From positions 454,109 through 518,108 of the forward strand of contig JADDOH010023653.1 in NCBI GenBank assembly GCA_016648135.1: 64,000 bases of DNA. The letters run 5' to 3'. Of this stretch, positions 42,476 through 54,480 are shown piece after piece. The notes beneath the pieces were generated by a model. That model made no database searches, was not told the DNA's origin, and worked only from the letters and a program-made list of their open reading frames with translations. This stretch comes from Agrypnia vestita (taxonomy: Eukaryota; Arthropoda; Insecta; Trichoptera; Phryganeidae). The position numbers and the translations under genes are program-made. Each line of letters begins with the position of its first letter. Position 1 is the stretch's first letter.

Positions 42476-43775
42476 ACTTACTCACCGTCACGCCGTTTCC
42501 CGCGGAGGTAGGCAGAGAGGATAGAGCACCACACTTTTGTGTCCTGACATATAACTCTCGCCTCATATACATTCATACATCTTCGCATGCAAGCTTGCCG
42601 GTTGTTGAGGCTTCTAACTGGACCATCTTCCAGTATCTGATTAATCTGGTCAAGCCGCGTCTTCCGCGGTTGCCCTCTCTTTCTGGCGCCATTAAAATTT
42701 GCATTTTAAATCTTTTTTACCATTCTTTCCTCTTTCATTCGCTCAACATGCCCAAACCATCTGAGCGACCCTTTTTTAATTCTGTTAGCAATGCTAAGAT
42801 CAGCTTTACATTCATTCCTAATATCTTCATTCTTCACTCTATCATACCTAAATGGATTTGCCACAAATACGTCTATGGGATCTCATCTCCACTGCATTTA
42901 GTCTACTTTCGTTACTCTTCTGCCAGGTCCTGGCTCCACTTCCATACATCAGTGTTGGTACCAGAATTCCATTATGTACCGCTAGTTTTGCTTCGGTAGA
43001 CATATTTATTTTAGAAATTTTTGCGATCAAAGCACCGTTCATCCTATTTCCCGCAGTCACTCTCCTCTCATTATTTTTCTCAACATTCCCTCTTCTATCG
43101 AACATACTTCTATATATTCTATATATCGAATTTACTACACAAACTCATCTACTTGTTCCAATCATTCATTACCTACTAGTATTTTACACGTTGTCTTACT
43201 TTCCTCTTTCTTGTATACCATCACTTTGGACTTCTTTAAGTTCATAATAAGGTCACATTCCATACAAACATCATACATCCTGCTTAGTTGACTCTGTAAG
43301 TCTTGTTCGCTATTTGCCACTAATACTGCATTATCTGCATACAGTTAACATACTACAATGAACTCATTTTCGCTCCTACATTCATACATTCTAGTTCTTT
43401 TACACAATTATCCATATACAAGTTGAATAGTCATGTAGACATTATGCAACCCTGTTTGACACCTTTTGATATATCAAACCATGGTTACACACACAGTACT
43501 ACCTTCTTAAAGACATGCAATTGCGTGTATAAGTTTGCTGTTCACCTTGTAAGCAGAGAGTACGTTCCATAACCTTCCTCTATTAACTCTATCATAAGCC
43601 TTTTGCAGATCTACAAATGGACAGAAAATTTTTTGGTTTTTCGCTAAAAATTTTCCGTCATCACTCGTAGAGAGAAGATCTGATCTATACATCCTCTCCT
43701 ATCCACAAAAACCCCTTGCACGTCCCATACCTTTTTTTTCATTACCGACTTTACACTTTCTATCCATAAAGTTTT
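42476..43775 (-). pseudogene. R4/RTE-like LINE, RT to 3' end
   Basis: Minus strand. FVDLQKAYDRVNRGRLWNVL (about 43645-43560) is the RT motif with a catalytic Asp. A later segment reads MNGALIAKISKINMSTEAKL, HNGILVPTLMYGSG and ESRLNAVEMRSHRRICGK, then further frames give LRWFGHVERM and RGQPRKT.LDQINQILEDG. This is the usual order from RT thumb to C-terminus in these elements. The element ends in CTACCTCCGCGGGAAACGGC and an AAGT repeat tail at about 42466-42480. Multiple frameshifts; the catalytic YxDD block is not clearly retained. Confidence 0.8.
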
Positions 43776-44410
43776 CCAACAGAGCTCAAAAGACTGAATG
43801 CTGTGTAGTCCCAATTATGAATATTTTTTTTCATTATTATGATAGGAATATTACGAGAAATATATTTTATTTCGAAGATCCTAATATAAACATATATGAT
43901 TATATATGTTAATATTAAGATTATGATTATGTGTATACATAATCATATATAAAAGATAGCGAGAGAACAGGTGATGTTCGAGACACGAGAAAAACCCGTA
44001 TTAGCAGCGGATACTTTAGAGTTTTTTAATTTTTTATTTTATTGATTTAATTAATAATATATTATATATATATTATTATATTATATCTATATATCTCTCT
44101 CTATTTGCTCTATCTCGATCTTATATTTTTTTTTTTTTTTTTTTAGACAGACAAAGTTTTAGGGAAGATCGTTGCGAGGAGGGCCTAGATCACATCATCA
44201 TGATTCCAGTCCGTCATCGAGGAAACCAGGAATCAGAGCTGCCCAGGTCTGATTCCGAGAATCGTCGTACGCAACAATAAGGATATCAGAAATCAGGCCC
44301 ATCCAGGTCTGATTTCGAAAATCATCAGATGCCAGACCTTTGCGGCGTTCAAGACCGTCTTATCAAGACCATTGGTAAAGCATTTTGATTATATACTGCA
44401 AAGCCAAAAA

Positions 44411-45169
44411 CGATAGAATTACCATTTTTTAGGTGATCCAATAGAATAGTTGAGTTTTAAATGTATTTTTGAAGAATCATCAAAGCATTGAAAAATATCT
44501 GATTCGGAAAATTTATATCGTTTACAAAGAACCTTAAAAGGCGAAACTAGTGACGCAGTATCAATTTTATTATTGTCTCTATTATCCCTAGTTTATTTAG
44601 GGATACAGATCAAATAATAGAGAAAAATATATATTTAATATTTTCTAAAGTTGGAAGAAGAGTTTAATCTTGATGCAATAATCAGATTTTCGCGTAAAAT
44701 TAAAAATCTAATAGCATTATTAAAATCAATTAATAATTTGGGTCATTTGTATAATCTAGATTTATTATGCAACGTGGTGAATAAGTTGACTATAAATTTA
44801 TAAACTCTATGGGCTAACTGATAAGAATAGACGTTTTAATGAAAAACCGGATATATGTTATTTCTCTAGCTGGTTAGAAGAAATAGTTATAAATTCAAAA
44901 AATTCCAGCCTAAGGACTAAGTATTCCAATGAAAATTATACAACGAAAAATAATAAAGACAATTGTAAACATAATTCAAATAAAAAAAATACACATTTCT
45001 ATGACAACCAAAATATTTTTTTTTAAATAATATCGTAACTAAGGAAGAAAAAATATGCTAAGTATATTTGTAAAATATACACGATATTTGGAATTGTGAT
45101 GCATTTAAAAATCTTTCTTTGAAATTATGTTTTAAATGTTTAAATAAAGATCATTTTTCACTGCAGTGT
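44411..45169 (+). pseudogene. BEL/Pao Gag core and zinc knuckle, degraded
   Basis: HFLGDPIE.LSFKCIFEES and SENLYRLQRTLKGETSDAVS, then KIKNLIALLKSINNLGHLYN with LDLLCNVVNKL, match the DUF1759-type Gag domain of BEL/Pao elements (a GDP.EW..F segment, an LK..L.G.A block and a later LP-containing block). At 45128-45169 CFKCLNKDHFSLQC is a CX2CX4HX4C zinc knuckle that would bind RNA. Several in-frame stops and shifts make it non-functional. Confidence 0.78.
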
Positions 45170-46362
45170 AAATTAAATAGCGGCTGAAGTGCAACATTTA
45201 AAAGACTCTCTATCTAATACTGAAAGTAAATTAAATCACGTAAATGTTGTAAAAAAACGTGAAATGGAAATATATCTTTGGAATTGGAAAAAGTTATATC
45301 TGATCACAGATTATATTTTGGAAGAAGCGAACAAAACGAAATAGAGGCAGCAAAAAAATCCATTGCCAATCTAACTAAAGAAAAATTTTAATTAGCGGAA
45401 GTATAATGCACCAATTAAAGGAAAAGTCTGTGGAATTGTGTAACACAATTAATAAATGGAGCAAGGATATAGTAGAACACAAAATTCGCTAGATAAGTTT
45501 TGTAATACTGAAAAAGAACTAGTTTTACAACACGATTTAGTCAAACTATTGGAGAATTAAGTTCATAATCTTCAATATTACTACAATTAATTGACTTTAG
45601 AATTACAAAATTAAAATGTAAAAAAGTTAGGGAAAATTCGTTTTAACATGGAGATTAAGACAAAAAATCGTATATGTAGGAGACCGGTGACTAAAATAGC
45701 AATTTTAAAGTTTGAGAATAATGAATAGCTAAGTTAATTCAATCTCTATTTTTTTAAATGAAATTTGTAAAGGTAAGGTGTTACTATAAAAATGAGATTT
45801 TATATTGTTTTCTTACGTTCTTAAATTTTTGTGAAATTTTTTTTAAATTGCAAAAAATAAAAATGTTATTTTTATTATTTTCTAAAAATTTGTATAAAAG
45901 TTGCAGAAGTTTTAGCTGAACTTTTCAAACCACAAATTAAAAGCAATCGGTAATATTTTTTTATATATTTTGGAGAAGTTTTTTTAGTGTATGTTTATAC
46001 ATTGAGGTGAAGTGTTTCCTTCACAATATTTATCAAATGATTTGGCAATGCAGTATATAATAGAAATGTTTTCAAAATTAGATTGTTTTTATATTATGTA
46101 CATATTTTTTATTAATTTAATAAAAATGGTGTGTTTTCTTTATTATTTTAAGCGAGTTGGAACTCAACTATTTATAGTTTAAATATTGAAAATTTTGAAT
46201 GAAAAAATATTTGGAACATACATACATATATGAACATACTGTAATTTTATATTTCATTTGCCAAAATAAATCCCATAAGTATAAAAGGGAAGATCTTTAG
46301 TAAAAAGGGAGCATTTTGTAATATTATTCAAAGCAGTAATACGTAGCTTCATGCCTTTTTAC

Positions 46363-46650
46363 TCACTTTATATACTCGTGGCGTCTCTCTGGTTGACGCG
46401 AAAATTTCTTTTCCCGTGATCTAATCGAGCTGAAACTTTGCAAGCAGACTCGTGGCGACGATCAAAAAGATCTATCAAATTTTCGTTAAAAAAAATAAAT
46501 AATTATAGTATAATTTTGGATTTTTAGAAATTTCAAACGGTTTTTTCATACAACTCTGTAAGTTTTATGAAGAGACTGCGACGTATCTGGTAGACAAACC
46601 TGATAAAACAAAAAAGGGAGTAAAATAAAAACTTGGTTTTTATGGGTTCT
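46363..46650 (-). repeat. Family A repeat, copy 6, inside the LTR
   Basis: An inverse-orientation copy: ACTCGTGGCGTC near the left, AAAGGGAGTAAAATAAAAAC near the right. The LTR sequence resumes after a T run, so the repeat inserted after the retrotransposon. Confidence 0.8.
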
Positions 46651-47420
46651 TTTTTTAATATTTTTTTTCCTTTTTGGTCGCTATTTTCGAAGAACTTTCC
46701 TTTTTGTCGCTTAACTTATAAATTTCATTTCGTGTTTTAATCTTTATTTCAAACGAAAAAACAATCAGGGCTCGGCTGGGACTAACAATATATATATGTG
46801 TATATATATACACGTAGTTATTACTTAAATTAGTAAAATATTTCAGTTAACTGAATAACCCAGAAATTTTAGTGCACATTTTTCTCAATCATATGAGATA
46901 TTCCTGTAACTTGATTTTGACTGTGGCGTGATTTGAATCCGCGTACTGACCATAATGAAATTTCGCACAACGTTCTCTGGCGCCCCTTTTGATGAACATC
47001 GCCTAATACAAGGTTCTGTTAAGTGAATGTCTAGTTTATGCAAGTGGACATGTACACTGGTCACCTAACTATTTACATCTCGATTCAACTTTGCACTGTG
47101 TCAGTATCTTGTTAATTGAGTCCATAATCCACGGACAGGCGCTGAACAGACGCCAGCTAATGTCGCCGTTGATTAACAGTATACCCGAGAGAGTAAACTC
47201 CATTAGTCTGTTCGCTATTTACAGTACAAATTAAAAATATTAAAAGCTTATATAGTATTCTATTATTAAAAGCGGTTCAAAAATTTATTTTATATGCAGT
47301 TATGTCTAGTTCAGCCTGCCAGCAAATTACATCGTCGAAATAAAGTTACCAGCGCGAGTACGTTCGTCTTGAAGTAATCTTTATTATATTAAGTACTAGC
47401 TGCACCCGGCCATGCGTTTT

Positions 47421-48009
47421 TTTTTTTTTTTTTCTATTTATTTTCTTTACATTTTATAATATTTAGTCACACAAAACGACTTAAAAGACGTTTGTCTGTA
47501 GGTTTATTTTTACAATTGTAAGTTAAACTATCACAAAATATTATTCACTTTATAAACATAAGAGCTATAAAACGAAAACAATTAAGTACAAAAAACAACA
47601 TAAAAGAACTTTCCAGTACAAAGTTAAAAATTTTAAGCAAATTAAGAAAAGAGCAATAAATAAAGAAAATAGCAAATAAAAAATATATAAAGCAAAATTT
47701 AAGGAAAAAGAAAGAGAAATATATATAAATATAAACATCACTAATTATTCAAAGTCATTATCATAATAAAACACTAAATATAGTTCATAAATAACTAATG
47801 TCGTTTTCTATTAACCACTTTTTAAGTTCTGACATTGACTTTGGAGTTTTTAGGCCTAAGGGAAAGGTACTTTGTATTTTGTTCAAGAACATTAAAACTC
47901 GATATTCAAGTGTCCTCAGACCATATTTGTTTGTTATTCTTGGTATTGTTAATATTTGATTTGAAGCGCATCTTGTGTTTTTGCCATGATCAAATACTTT
48001 TTTGTAACT
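47421..48009 (-). mobile_element. 5'-truncated CR1/Jockey-like LINE inserted in the left arm
   Basis: Absent from the right arm, so its ends are fairly clear. On the minus strand 48009-47785 encodes NTRCASNQILTIPRITNKYG, LRTLEYRVLMFLNKI and then SMSELKKWLIEN with a stop. This is the C-terminal NTR...P...YG.RTL.YR.....N.I pattern of CR1/Jockey ORF2. A 3' untranslated tail of about 350 bp follows, ending in an A tail (T run at 47421-47434). Confidence 0.82.
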
Positions 48010-48319
48010 TCTGTGGCTTAGTCTTATCAAATGGAAAAGAAAGAAAAAAGAAAGCACACGTTTCGAATATGTTTAATTTTACAATGCTTGTGGGTATTCA
48101 ATTTTGCTGCTTTTCAAAAAACGCATGTTTTTACCTGCCACAGATGTGACATCTGTATAAAAGTAGATATATATATATAAAAAACATGCGCGTATTCGAA
48201 TGCGGCATTATTCATCAGGTTTCATTGTTTCGCAAATTCTCTTATAAAAGAGAAAAGATCCATTTAATCTAGGCTGGGATGGATGGGATGTCCAGGAAGA
48301 AATTGTGAACTATGTATTC

Positions 48320-48830
48320 CGCCGTGACCTAAAGAATAAGACTGCAAAATTTGCAACTGCGTTATAGATTTGTACAAAAAATATAACAAGTGTGGGGGGT
48401 GGCGTAAGAAGGGAGGAGGGAAAAGTTATTACCCACCTGGTTTTGAGGAATAAGTATGCAAAATTTTGGTCAGATCGGTCATACGGTGTAGATTTGTACA
48501 GAAAATATATCAGTAGAGAGGGTGGGGTAAAGGGGAGGGGAAAAGTTGCCTTCGATACCCGCCCGGTCCTAAAGCATAAGTATGCAAAATTTAAGTCCAA
48601 TCGGTCGAACGGTACAGATTTGCATTGTAGATATATCAGGGGGAGAGTAAGGGGTAAAAGTGGAGAAGGAAATGTTCTAATGTTACCCGCCAGGTCCTAA
48701 AGAATAAGTTTCCAATTTTTGAGTCCGATCAGTCGAATGGTACAGATTTACATTGAAAATATATCAGGGGTAAAAGTAAAGGGGAGAAATTTCACATAAT
48801 ATGTTACCCGTCGGTTTAAGTTTCCAAATT
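48320..48830 (+). repeat. Tandem array of roughly 110-120 bp units
   Basis: Units carry TAAAGAATAAGTATGCAAAA, CGGT.GAACGGT.CAGATTT, AAATATATCAGG, a G-rich stretch and TTACCCGCC. The reading frames across them are repetitive shadows. The same units form arrays at 53745-54110 and 63010-64000. Confidence 0.85.
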
Positions 48831-49478
48831 TTGAGTCTTTAGATAAATAGATAGATACTAATGTAATATACAAAATGGTCCAGTTTGTTTTTATCTTGTA
48901 ATGTTATGTTGCGACATCTGTCTGTGACCTACAAATACATACTGCTTTTTTATTTTAGAATTTCGATGTCTGACATCGCTTATTGATAAAAATGTTCGGT
49001 CTGGTGATACCATCACTATAACGATATACAAGGATTGTGAATGTTTTCAATATTTCTAGCAAACTGGAAGTTTTTTAGACATTCGATATAAATGCTTATA
49101 CATTTATACTTGAGAAATCTGCCCATTATGAGAAAAATGTGAATACTAATAATATTTCTAAATTTGTTTTGTTTGGTATTTAGGCAATAAAAATATTTTT
49201 TTAAATATAAAAATGAAACCACTGACTTTTTAAATTATCTGTCGTCCACCATTTTTGCGGAAAATTTTCCTTTCAAAAACGATACATTTTTCTTTGATCT
49301 TTTGCTTTTGATCACGTAAAAATTCATATTCCCACAAAAATCAACAAACTTTCATATACGGCGTCTTTTTTAACCTACTCCGTATAAAATTATTCAAAAA
49401 AGTTGATCTGAAAGAAACCGGAACTTTTCCAATCCGGTCTTGTATCCCTGTGGTAAACAAATATTTTTTTTCTTCTTC

Positions 49479-49640
49479 AAATGTAGCAAATTTATTTTGT
49501 GGTAACATAATTATAATTAATATAAATTAACTTTGTTTTTTTTTTTTTCCTGATGAAGAAGCCATTGGCTTTGAAACATGTTGATTTTTTTCAATAAATA
49601 AGTGGTTTAAACAAAGTTAATTTATATTAATTATAAATAT
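49479..49640. mobile_element. Palindromic mini-element with 26-bp perfect TIRs
   Basis: The sequence is absent from the right arm, so it is an insertion. Its inner ends, 49513-49538 and 49609-49634, are exact inverses (start ATAATTAATATAAATTAACT). Between them lies a T run and a hammerhead-like motif. No coding capacity. Confidence 0.7.
49550..49577 (+). ncRNA. Hammerhead-like motif in the palindromic insertion
   Basis: CTGATGA (49550-49556), a small stem AAGCC/GGCTT with loop ATT, then GAAAC (49573-49577) followed by ATGTTGA. Core order fits a hammerhead, but stem I is not identified. Confidence 0.35.
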
Positions 49641-49892
49641 TTTTTTAATAAATAGATGTTTTGTATATCTTTATAATTGATATGACATATTACTGCAAAA
49701 TTACTTTCTGGAACAATATTTATATAATTATAGGTCAACCGCTGAGATTTTTATTATGGTCATCTTACCGTGTTATCACCTGTATTTTTCTTTTATATGG
49801 AGCCAATAGTAGTGTGAATAGAGAGAGAAATATTTTTCTTTCATGAGTCATGCAAAACCTCTCGGCGGGTATATCTTAACAAGAAAATATTT

Positions 49893-49948
49893 TTTAATTT
49901 ATTTTCTAAGCTTTTTTTTTTTTTTCACGGCTTAGAAAATAAATTAAA
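49893..49948. repeat. Perfect 19-bp hairpin with T-rich loop
   Basis: TTTAATTTATTTTCTAAGC at 49893-49911 and its exact inverse at 49930-49948, at the inner edge of the left arm. Confidence 0.95.
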
Positions 49949-50095
49949 TGGCCGAGGATGGGGCTTGAACCCTGGGCCAGAAAACCTTAAACATTCCCGT
50001 GGACCGCCAAAAAGATACTATAAATATAGACTAAGGCCTAGCAAAGACGCAAACCAATGTTTCGTTATTTTTTATGGGTTACAGCTTGTAGAATA
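49949..50095 (-). mobile_element. tRNA-derived SINE (second family)
   Basis: Minus strand: ACCCATAAAAAATAACG, GCGTCTTTGCTAGGCC, CTTTTTGGCGGTCCACGG, then GGTTCAAGCCCCATCCTCGG (B box at about 49972-49962). The inverse copy is at 55380-55530. Confidence 0.7.
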
Positions 50096-50699
50096 ATAAT
50101 TTGATTAAAAGGCTTAAAATTATTTGATTGAATTGCTTCTATTTTATGATTTGATTTTGATGTTTTATGTGAATCTTCTTGTGGATAAAGAAGTGGAAAC
50201 ATTTAATAATATCACGGTGGTGAAATAAGGATGGCTAAAAAAATGTGTGGTTTCAATAAATACAAAGTAAAATTATTTTCAACCTATCCTAGTTTATTAA
50301 ATGATAATGATCAAACTGTATTTATATAAAGTAAATAAATAGTTAACTGCAAAGATTTAAGAAATCGATTAACATCTATATGTTAATTGCCCCAAAAATG
50401 ACTCTCATAGTGCGTGTTTTTCCATTGCCAGTATATAAAAATCGTATGTTTTTTTTTAAAGAAACGAGGCTTAACAGTTTATTTTAAAATACATTTAGAT
50501 ATAATTTAATATATAAATATTATATGCATTATTTAATACGACGATGTTATTTATTGATTATTGATTAGAAATAACGAAATACCACATTTTGTTCAATCAA
50601 TTCTATTTTTACTTCTGGCAAGTCACATCAAAATTGAATTTTGACACATCGGCGGTTTCGGTTTGACATGTGAAACGTGTTTAGATAAATATATCGTTT
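50096..50699. other. No gene seen
   Basis: AT-rich; possibly part of the Helitron-like element ending at 50820. Confidence 0.35.
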
Positions 50700-50820
50700 T
50701 GAGGTTACATCTTCACCTAAATTGTGAGGTTAAAACATACACGCTATCTTAAATGTTTCGCATTTGAGGTTATATCTTTACCTAAATTGTGTCGGCGATA
50801 GCCGATTGCTTTCCTGCTAG
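50700..50820 (+). mobile_element. Helitron-like 3' end, second copy
   Basis: Two direct copies of GAGGTTA.ATCTT.ACCTAAATT precede a hairpin (TCGGC, GATA, GCCGA at 50792-50805), then TTGCTTTCCTG and CTAG at 50817-50820 followed by T. The last 17 bases equal those of the 17.59 kb end. Confidence 0.65.
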
Positions 50821-51733
50821 TATTCCTTTGGATAAGATAATTATTCCCAAGTGACTAAGTTACGATAGAACCGTACTTGTGAGTACGTGATATATACTCG
50901 TATATCTCCCACATTTTTTCTGTGGGTGATTAGAGAATATGGAGACAGATAAAAACATTTAGAAAATTTTATTATAAACCATCTTAGTATAAACCAAAAT
51001 TTCTTGAATTATCAACATGTTTCATGGTCAATGGTCTCTTCATCGGGACATAACGAATACTTAAAATTAAAATTCGAAGTATAGACCTTAAAACAAAAAA
51101 TAAATATTATGGGAGATGAATAATTAATTAAAAAAACTATTTGCAAAAAGACCTTTAAGATTTTTTAAATTTTCATTCCATTTTTCAACAAAATATATAA
51201 ATTTTAGTTTCCATGATCTTAAATGCAAAGTGCATTATTTGTATTAGCAATCCTTCAAATATTTTGATAAATGATTTGTAATCCACAGGGTCTTAGCTAA
51301 TATGTAGAAATAAGAAAGGGTACACACCTTTGATTGCTATATTCAGAAGATATTTATTGTAAGAACCTCATTTTGAGACACGAAATTGATAATATTGTTG
51401 AAAATTTAATTAATTAATGCTACGCTCACGAAGGTAGGCATTAACTTTGTAGATAATAAATAATGTATGCAAAATTCATAATATTTAACGATTTAATGTC
51501 ATATTATATTATATGCCTCGAATTTTCACGTTGGATGTCAGAAATCCATTTGTGGAGTAGCTTATCAGCTGCTTACACTGCTACATGACTTCACACTTCA
51601 TCTGTTTTGTTCCTTCATTCATTCATACCTTTTAGTGAATTATGCAAATCATATTTTTTTATTAAGTAATATTGTGAAATAATTTTGGTAAATATACTAA
51701 ATATGGATAATTAAGAATTTGTAGTAATAAATT
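50821..51733. other. Spacer of inverted duplication, with first direct-repeat copy
   Basis: 50990-51190 and 52455-52640 are diverged direct repeats (TATAGACCTTAAAACAAAAA versus TATAGACATTAACAAAATCA; then CAGATGAATAACTAATTAA or close variant). Each contains an inverse AACATGTTT..GGTC motif reminiscent of the hammerhead-like sequence at 49550, in degenerate form. No gene. Confidence 0.5.
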
Positions 51734-52238
51734 TGTGGTGGTCAAAGACACATGCAGATACATCGCCGTCCCCTGTACAAAGGTCGAGTCAAGAACGCTG
51801 AAGACGGCAAACGGACAACAATGTAAGCCGGACCAATCACCGAGTACAAAGGGAAAAGTATTAGGGGACACGAAAAGCGGCGGACGTCACCTCTGCTTCG
51901 TAGACAAAATATTACACGGGCCGCCGAGTGAATGAAGTCAAAACAACTCTGGCTTTCTTTGTTAGGAACAGGTATACAAGCCCTCGCCAGCAAAACAGGA
52001 CATTCACTCAAAACAGGTCACTCTTCCTTCTACATCTCACTTCTCCGGTGAAGCGCTTGTATAGCGGAAGCCCTCACCGATCATACCTTCGTACTTCGCG
52101 ACTTTAATTGTTATCTTTGTACACCACTGTATTTTTATAACTTGTGTTTTATAATCAAATAAATTCTGTCAAACCATCGTGACTTTTACGTCATCAGTAA
52201 TAGCAGAGATCTCCGACTCTACAAACGGAGTGGTGACC
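51734..52238 (+). mobile_element. Gypsy-like LTR with tRNA-Trp-type primer-binding site
   Basis: The segment begins TGTGGTGGTCAAAGACACAT at 51734, has AATAAA at 52158-52163, and ends ...CTACA near 52223. TGGTGACC at 52231-52238 matches the start of the primer-binding site complementary to tRNA-Trp, used by CsRn1-type gypsy elements. About 60 bp more of internal sequence may follow. GC content is well above the flanks. No gag or pol is present. Confidence 0.6.
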
Positions 52239-52846
52239 TTTGAGTTCAAATTCATCCTAAACCGGAGGGTTCATCCACCTCCATAAATTCTTGAATCACA
52301 ATCACTGAAATTCAATCAAATACCATATACTTTATTTTTTAATGAAAACATATTTTATTGAACTGAATAAAGTGTTTGAACACAATACAGAACATAGTTA
52401 AATGATATTTAAAAAATAATTAACAAGAAAAGACATCATATTAGCCACTAATATGTTGAAGTATTAACATGTTTTGAGACCATACCTCAGAATACAACGT
52501 ACCTATAATAAAAATTAAAAATCGTAAACTATAGACATTAACAAAATCAAAAATTAAATATGGCAGATGAATAACTAATTAAGAACTAATATGAAAACAA
52601 ATTTAACAACAAACTATCCTTTTGATATTTTTTTAAAGGGTTTTCAAATTTGACAAACAAAAAACATAAAAAACATTAAAAACCTTAAAGTGATAAGATA
52701 GAAATTAGAAAAAGTGTTAATAGCAAACTTTAAATTATAAATAACAAGATTCATGTTCCAAATAGTCACCTTTTATTTTTATTTTCACATTATTGGTACC
52801 AAAACCTGTTGATGATTCAAAAATATTAATAGTTAATAAAAAATAT
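52239..52846. other. Spacer with second direct-repeat copy
   Basis: Contains the copy at 52455-52640 described for 50821-51733. Otherwise AT-rich and without genes. Confidence 0.45.
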
Positions 52847-53744
52847 TTTCTTGTTAAGATATACCCGCCGAGAGGTTTTGCATGACTCATGAAAGAAAAA
52901 TATTTCTCTCTCTATTCACACTACTATTGGCTCCATATAAAAGAAAAATACAGGTGATAAACACAGTAAGATGATCATAATAAAGATCTCAGCGGTTGAC
53001 CAATAATTATATAAATATTGTTACCAGAAAGTAATTTTGCAGTTACAAGTCATATCAATTAGAAAGATATACAAAAAATCTTTAAAATATTTCTTCTTCT
53101 GACTTCTGAAAAAATATTTGTTTACCACCGGAATACAAAACCGGATTGGAAAAGTTCCGGTTTCTTTCAGATCAACTTTTTTTTTTAATAATTGTATACG
53201 GAGTAGGTTAAAAAAGACGCCGTATATGAAAGTTTGTTGATTTTTGTGGGAATATGAATTTTTATGTGATCAAAAGCAAAAGATCAAAGAAGAATGTATA
53301 GTTTTTGAAAGGAAAATTTTCCGCAAAAATGGTGGACGAGAGATAATTTAAAATGTCAGTTGTTTCATTTTTATATTTAAAAAATATTTTTATTGCCTAA
53401 ATACGAAACAAAACAAATTTAGAAATATTATTAGTATTCACATTATTCTCATAATGGGCAGATTTCTCAAATATAAATATATAAGTATTTTTATTGAATG
53501 TCTAAAAAACTTCCAGTTTGCTAGAAATATTGAAAACATTCATAATCCTTGTATATCGTAATAGTGATGGTATCACCAGACTGAACATTTTTAACAATGA
53601 GCTATATCAGACACTGAAATTCTAAAATAAAAAGGGAGTGTGTATTTGTAGGTCACAGATAGATGTCGCCACATAATTTACAAGATAAATAAAATTTAAC
53701 TGTGTGTATATTACATTAGTATCTATCTATTAATCTAATGACTC

Positions 53745-54110
53745 AAAATTTGGAAACTTACTCTTTTGGACCCGGCGGGTAACACATGTGAAATTTCTCC
53801 CCTTTAATTTTACCCATGATATATTTTCAATGTAAATCTGTACCATTCGACTGATCGGACTCAAAAATTGGAAACTTATTCTTTAGGACCTGACGGGTAA
53901 TATAAGAACATTTCCTTCTGCACTTTTACCCCTTCCTCTCCCCCTGATATATCTACAATGCAAATCTTAACCATTCGATCGATCTGACTTAAATTTTGCA
54001 TACTTATGCTTTAGGACCCGGCGGATAATAAAGACAACTTTTTCTCCCTCCCTTCTTACCCCACGCCCACACTTGTTATATTTTTTGTACAAATCTACAA
54101 CGCAGATGCA
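53745..54110 (-). repeat. Tandem array of 110-120 bp units, inverse orientation
   Basis: CTTTAGGACC.G.CGGGTAA, CTCAAAATTTGG/CTTAAATTTTGCATA and CCTGATATAT-type motifs recur about every 115-125 bp. Confidence 0.85.
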
Positions 54111-54412
54111 AATTTTGCAGTATTATTCTTTAGGTCACGGGGGAATACATAGATCACAATTCCTTCCTGGACATCCCATCCATCCCAGCCTAGATTTAAT
54201 GGATCTTTTTTCTTTTATTAAAGACTTTGCGAAACAATGAAGCCATTGTGTTCGCTACAAACTTATTTTTAATTAAATCCTTAACCCAAGCAACGCCGAG
54301 TACGAACAGCTATCAATATATAAAAATATAAATATTCGTTTGTTCTAAATCTTAAATCTCCGACTTCACGGATTGACTTTGACATTATGCTGCATTCGAA
54401 TACGCGCATGTT

Positions 54413-54450
<38 letters not shown>

Positions 54451-54480
54451 ATATATATATATATATATACATATATATAT
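54413..54480. repeat. (TA)n microsatellite
   Basis: Long alternating TA run with a few CA interruptions; could extrude a cruciform. Confidence 0.9.

Larger units (their letters stand above)
43968..46782 (+). mobile_element. BEL/Pao retrotransposon, pol deleted
   Basis: Plus strand: damaged gag N-terminus (43968-44345, with an AT-rich replacement at about 44033-44147), a Gag core, a zinc knuckle, then a jump to the 3' LTR at 46013. An intact element would have about 4 kb of pol here. The LTR is interrupted by a family A repeat (46363-46650). It faces away from the related fragment at 40.7-41.8 kb. Confidence 0.75.
46812..49892 (+). repeat. Left arm of a large inverted duplication
   Basis: Its inverse lies at 52847-55262. 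The stretch 47030-47400 matches 54650-55060 almost base for base, and 49000-49890 matches 52850-53560 with more differences. This arm is longer because of a LINE insertion (47421-48009) and a small palindromic insertion (49479-49640). Confidence 0.9.

Noticed and set aside
42595..43247. Plus-strand frames of 130 codons
   Set aside because: Antisense shadows of the R4-like LINE.
48392..48700. 102-codon protein-coding gene
   Set aside because: The peptide simply repeats with the tandem units and is also present as arrays elsewhere; a shadow of the repeat.
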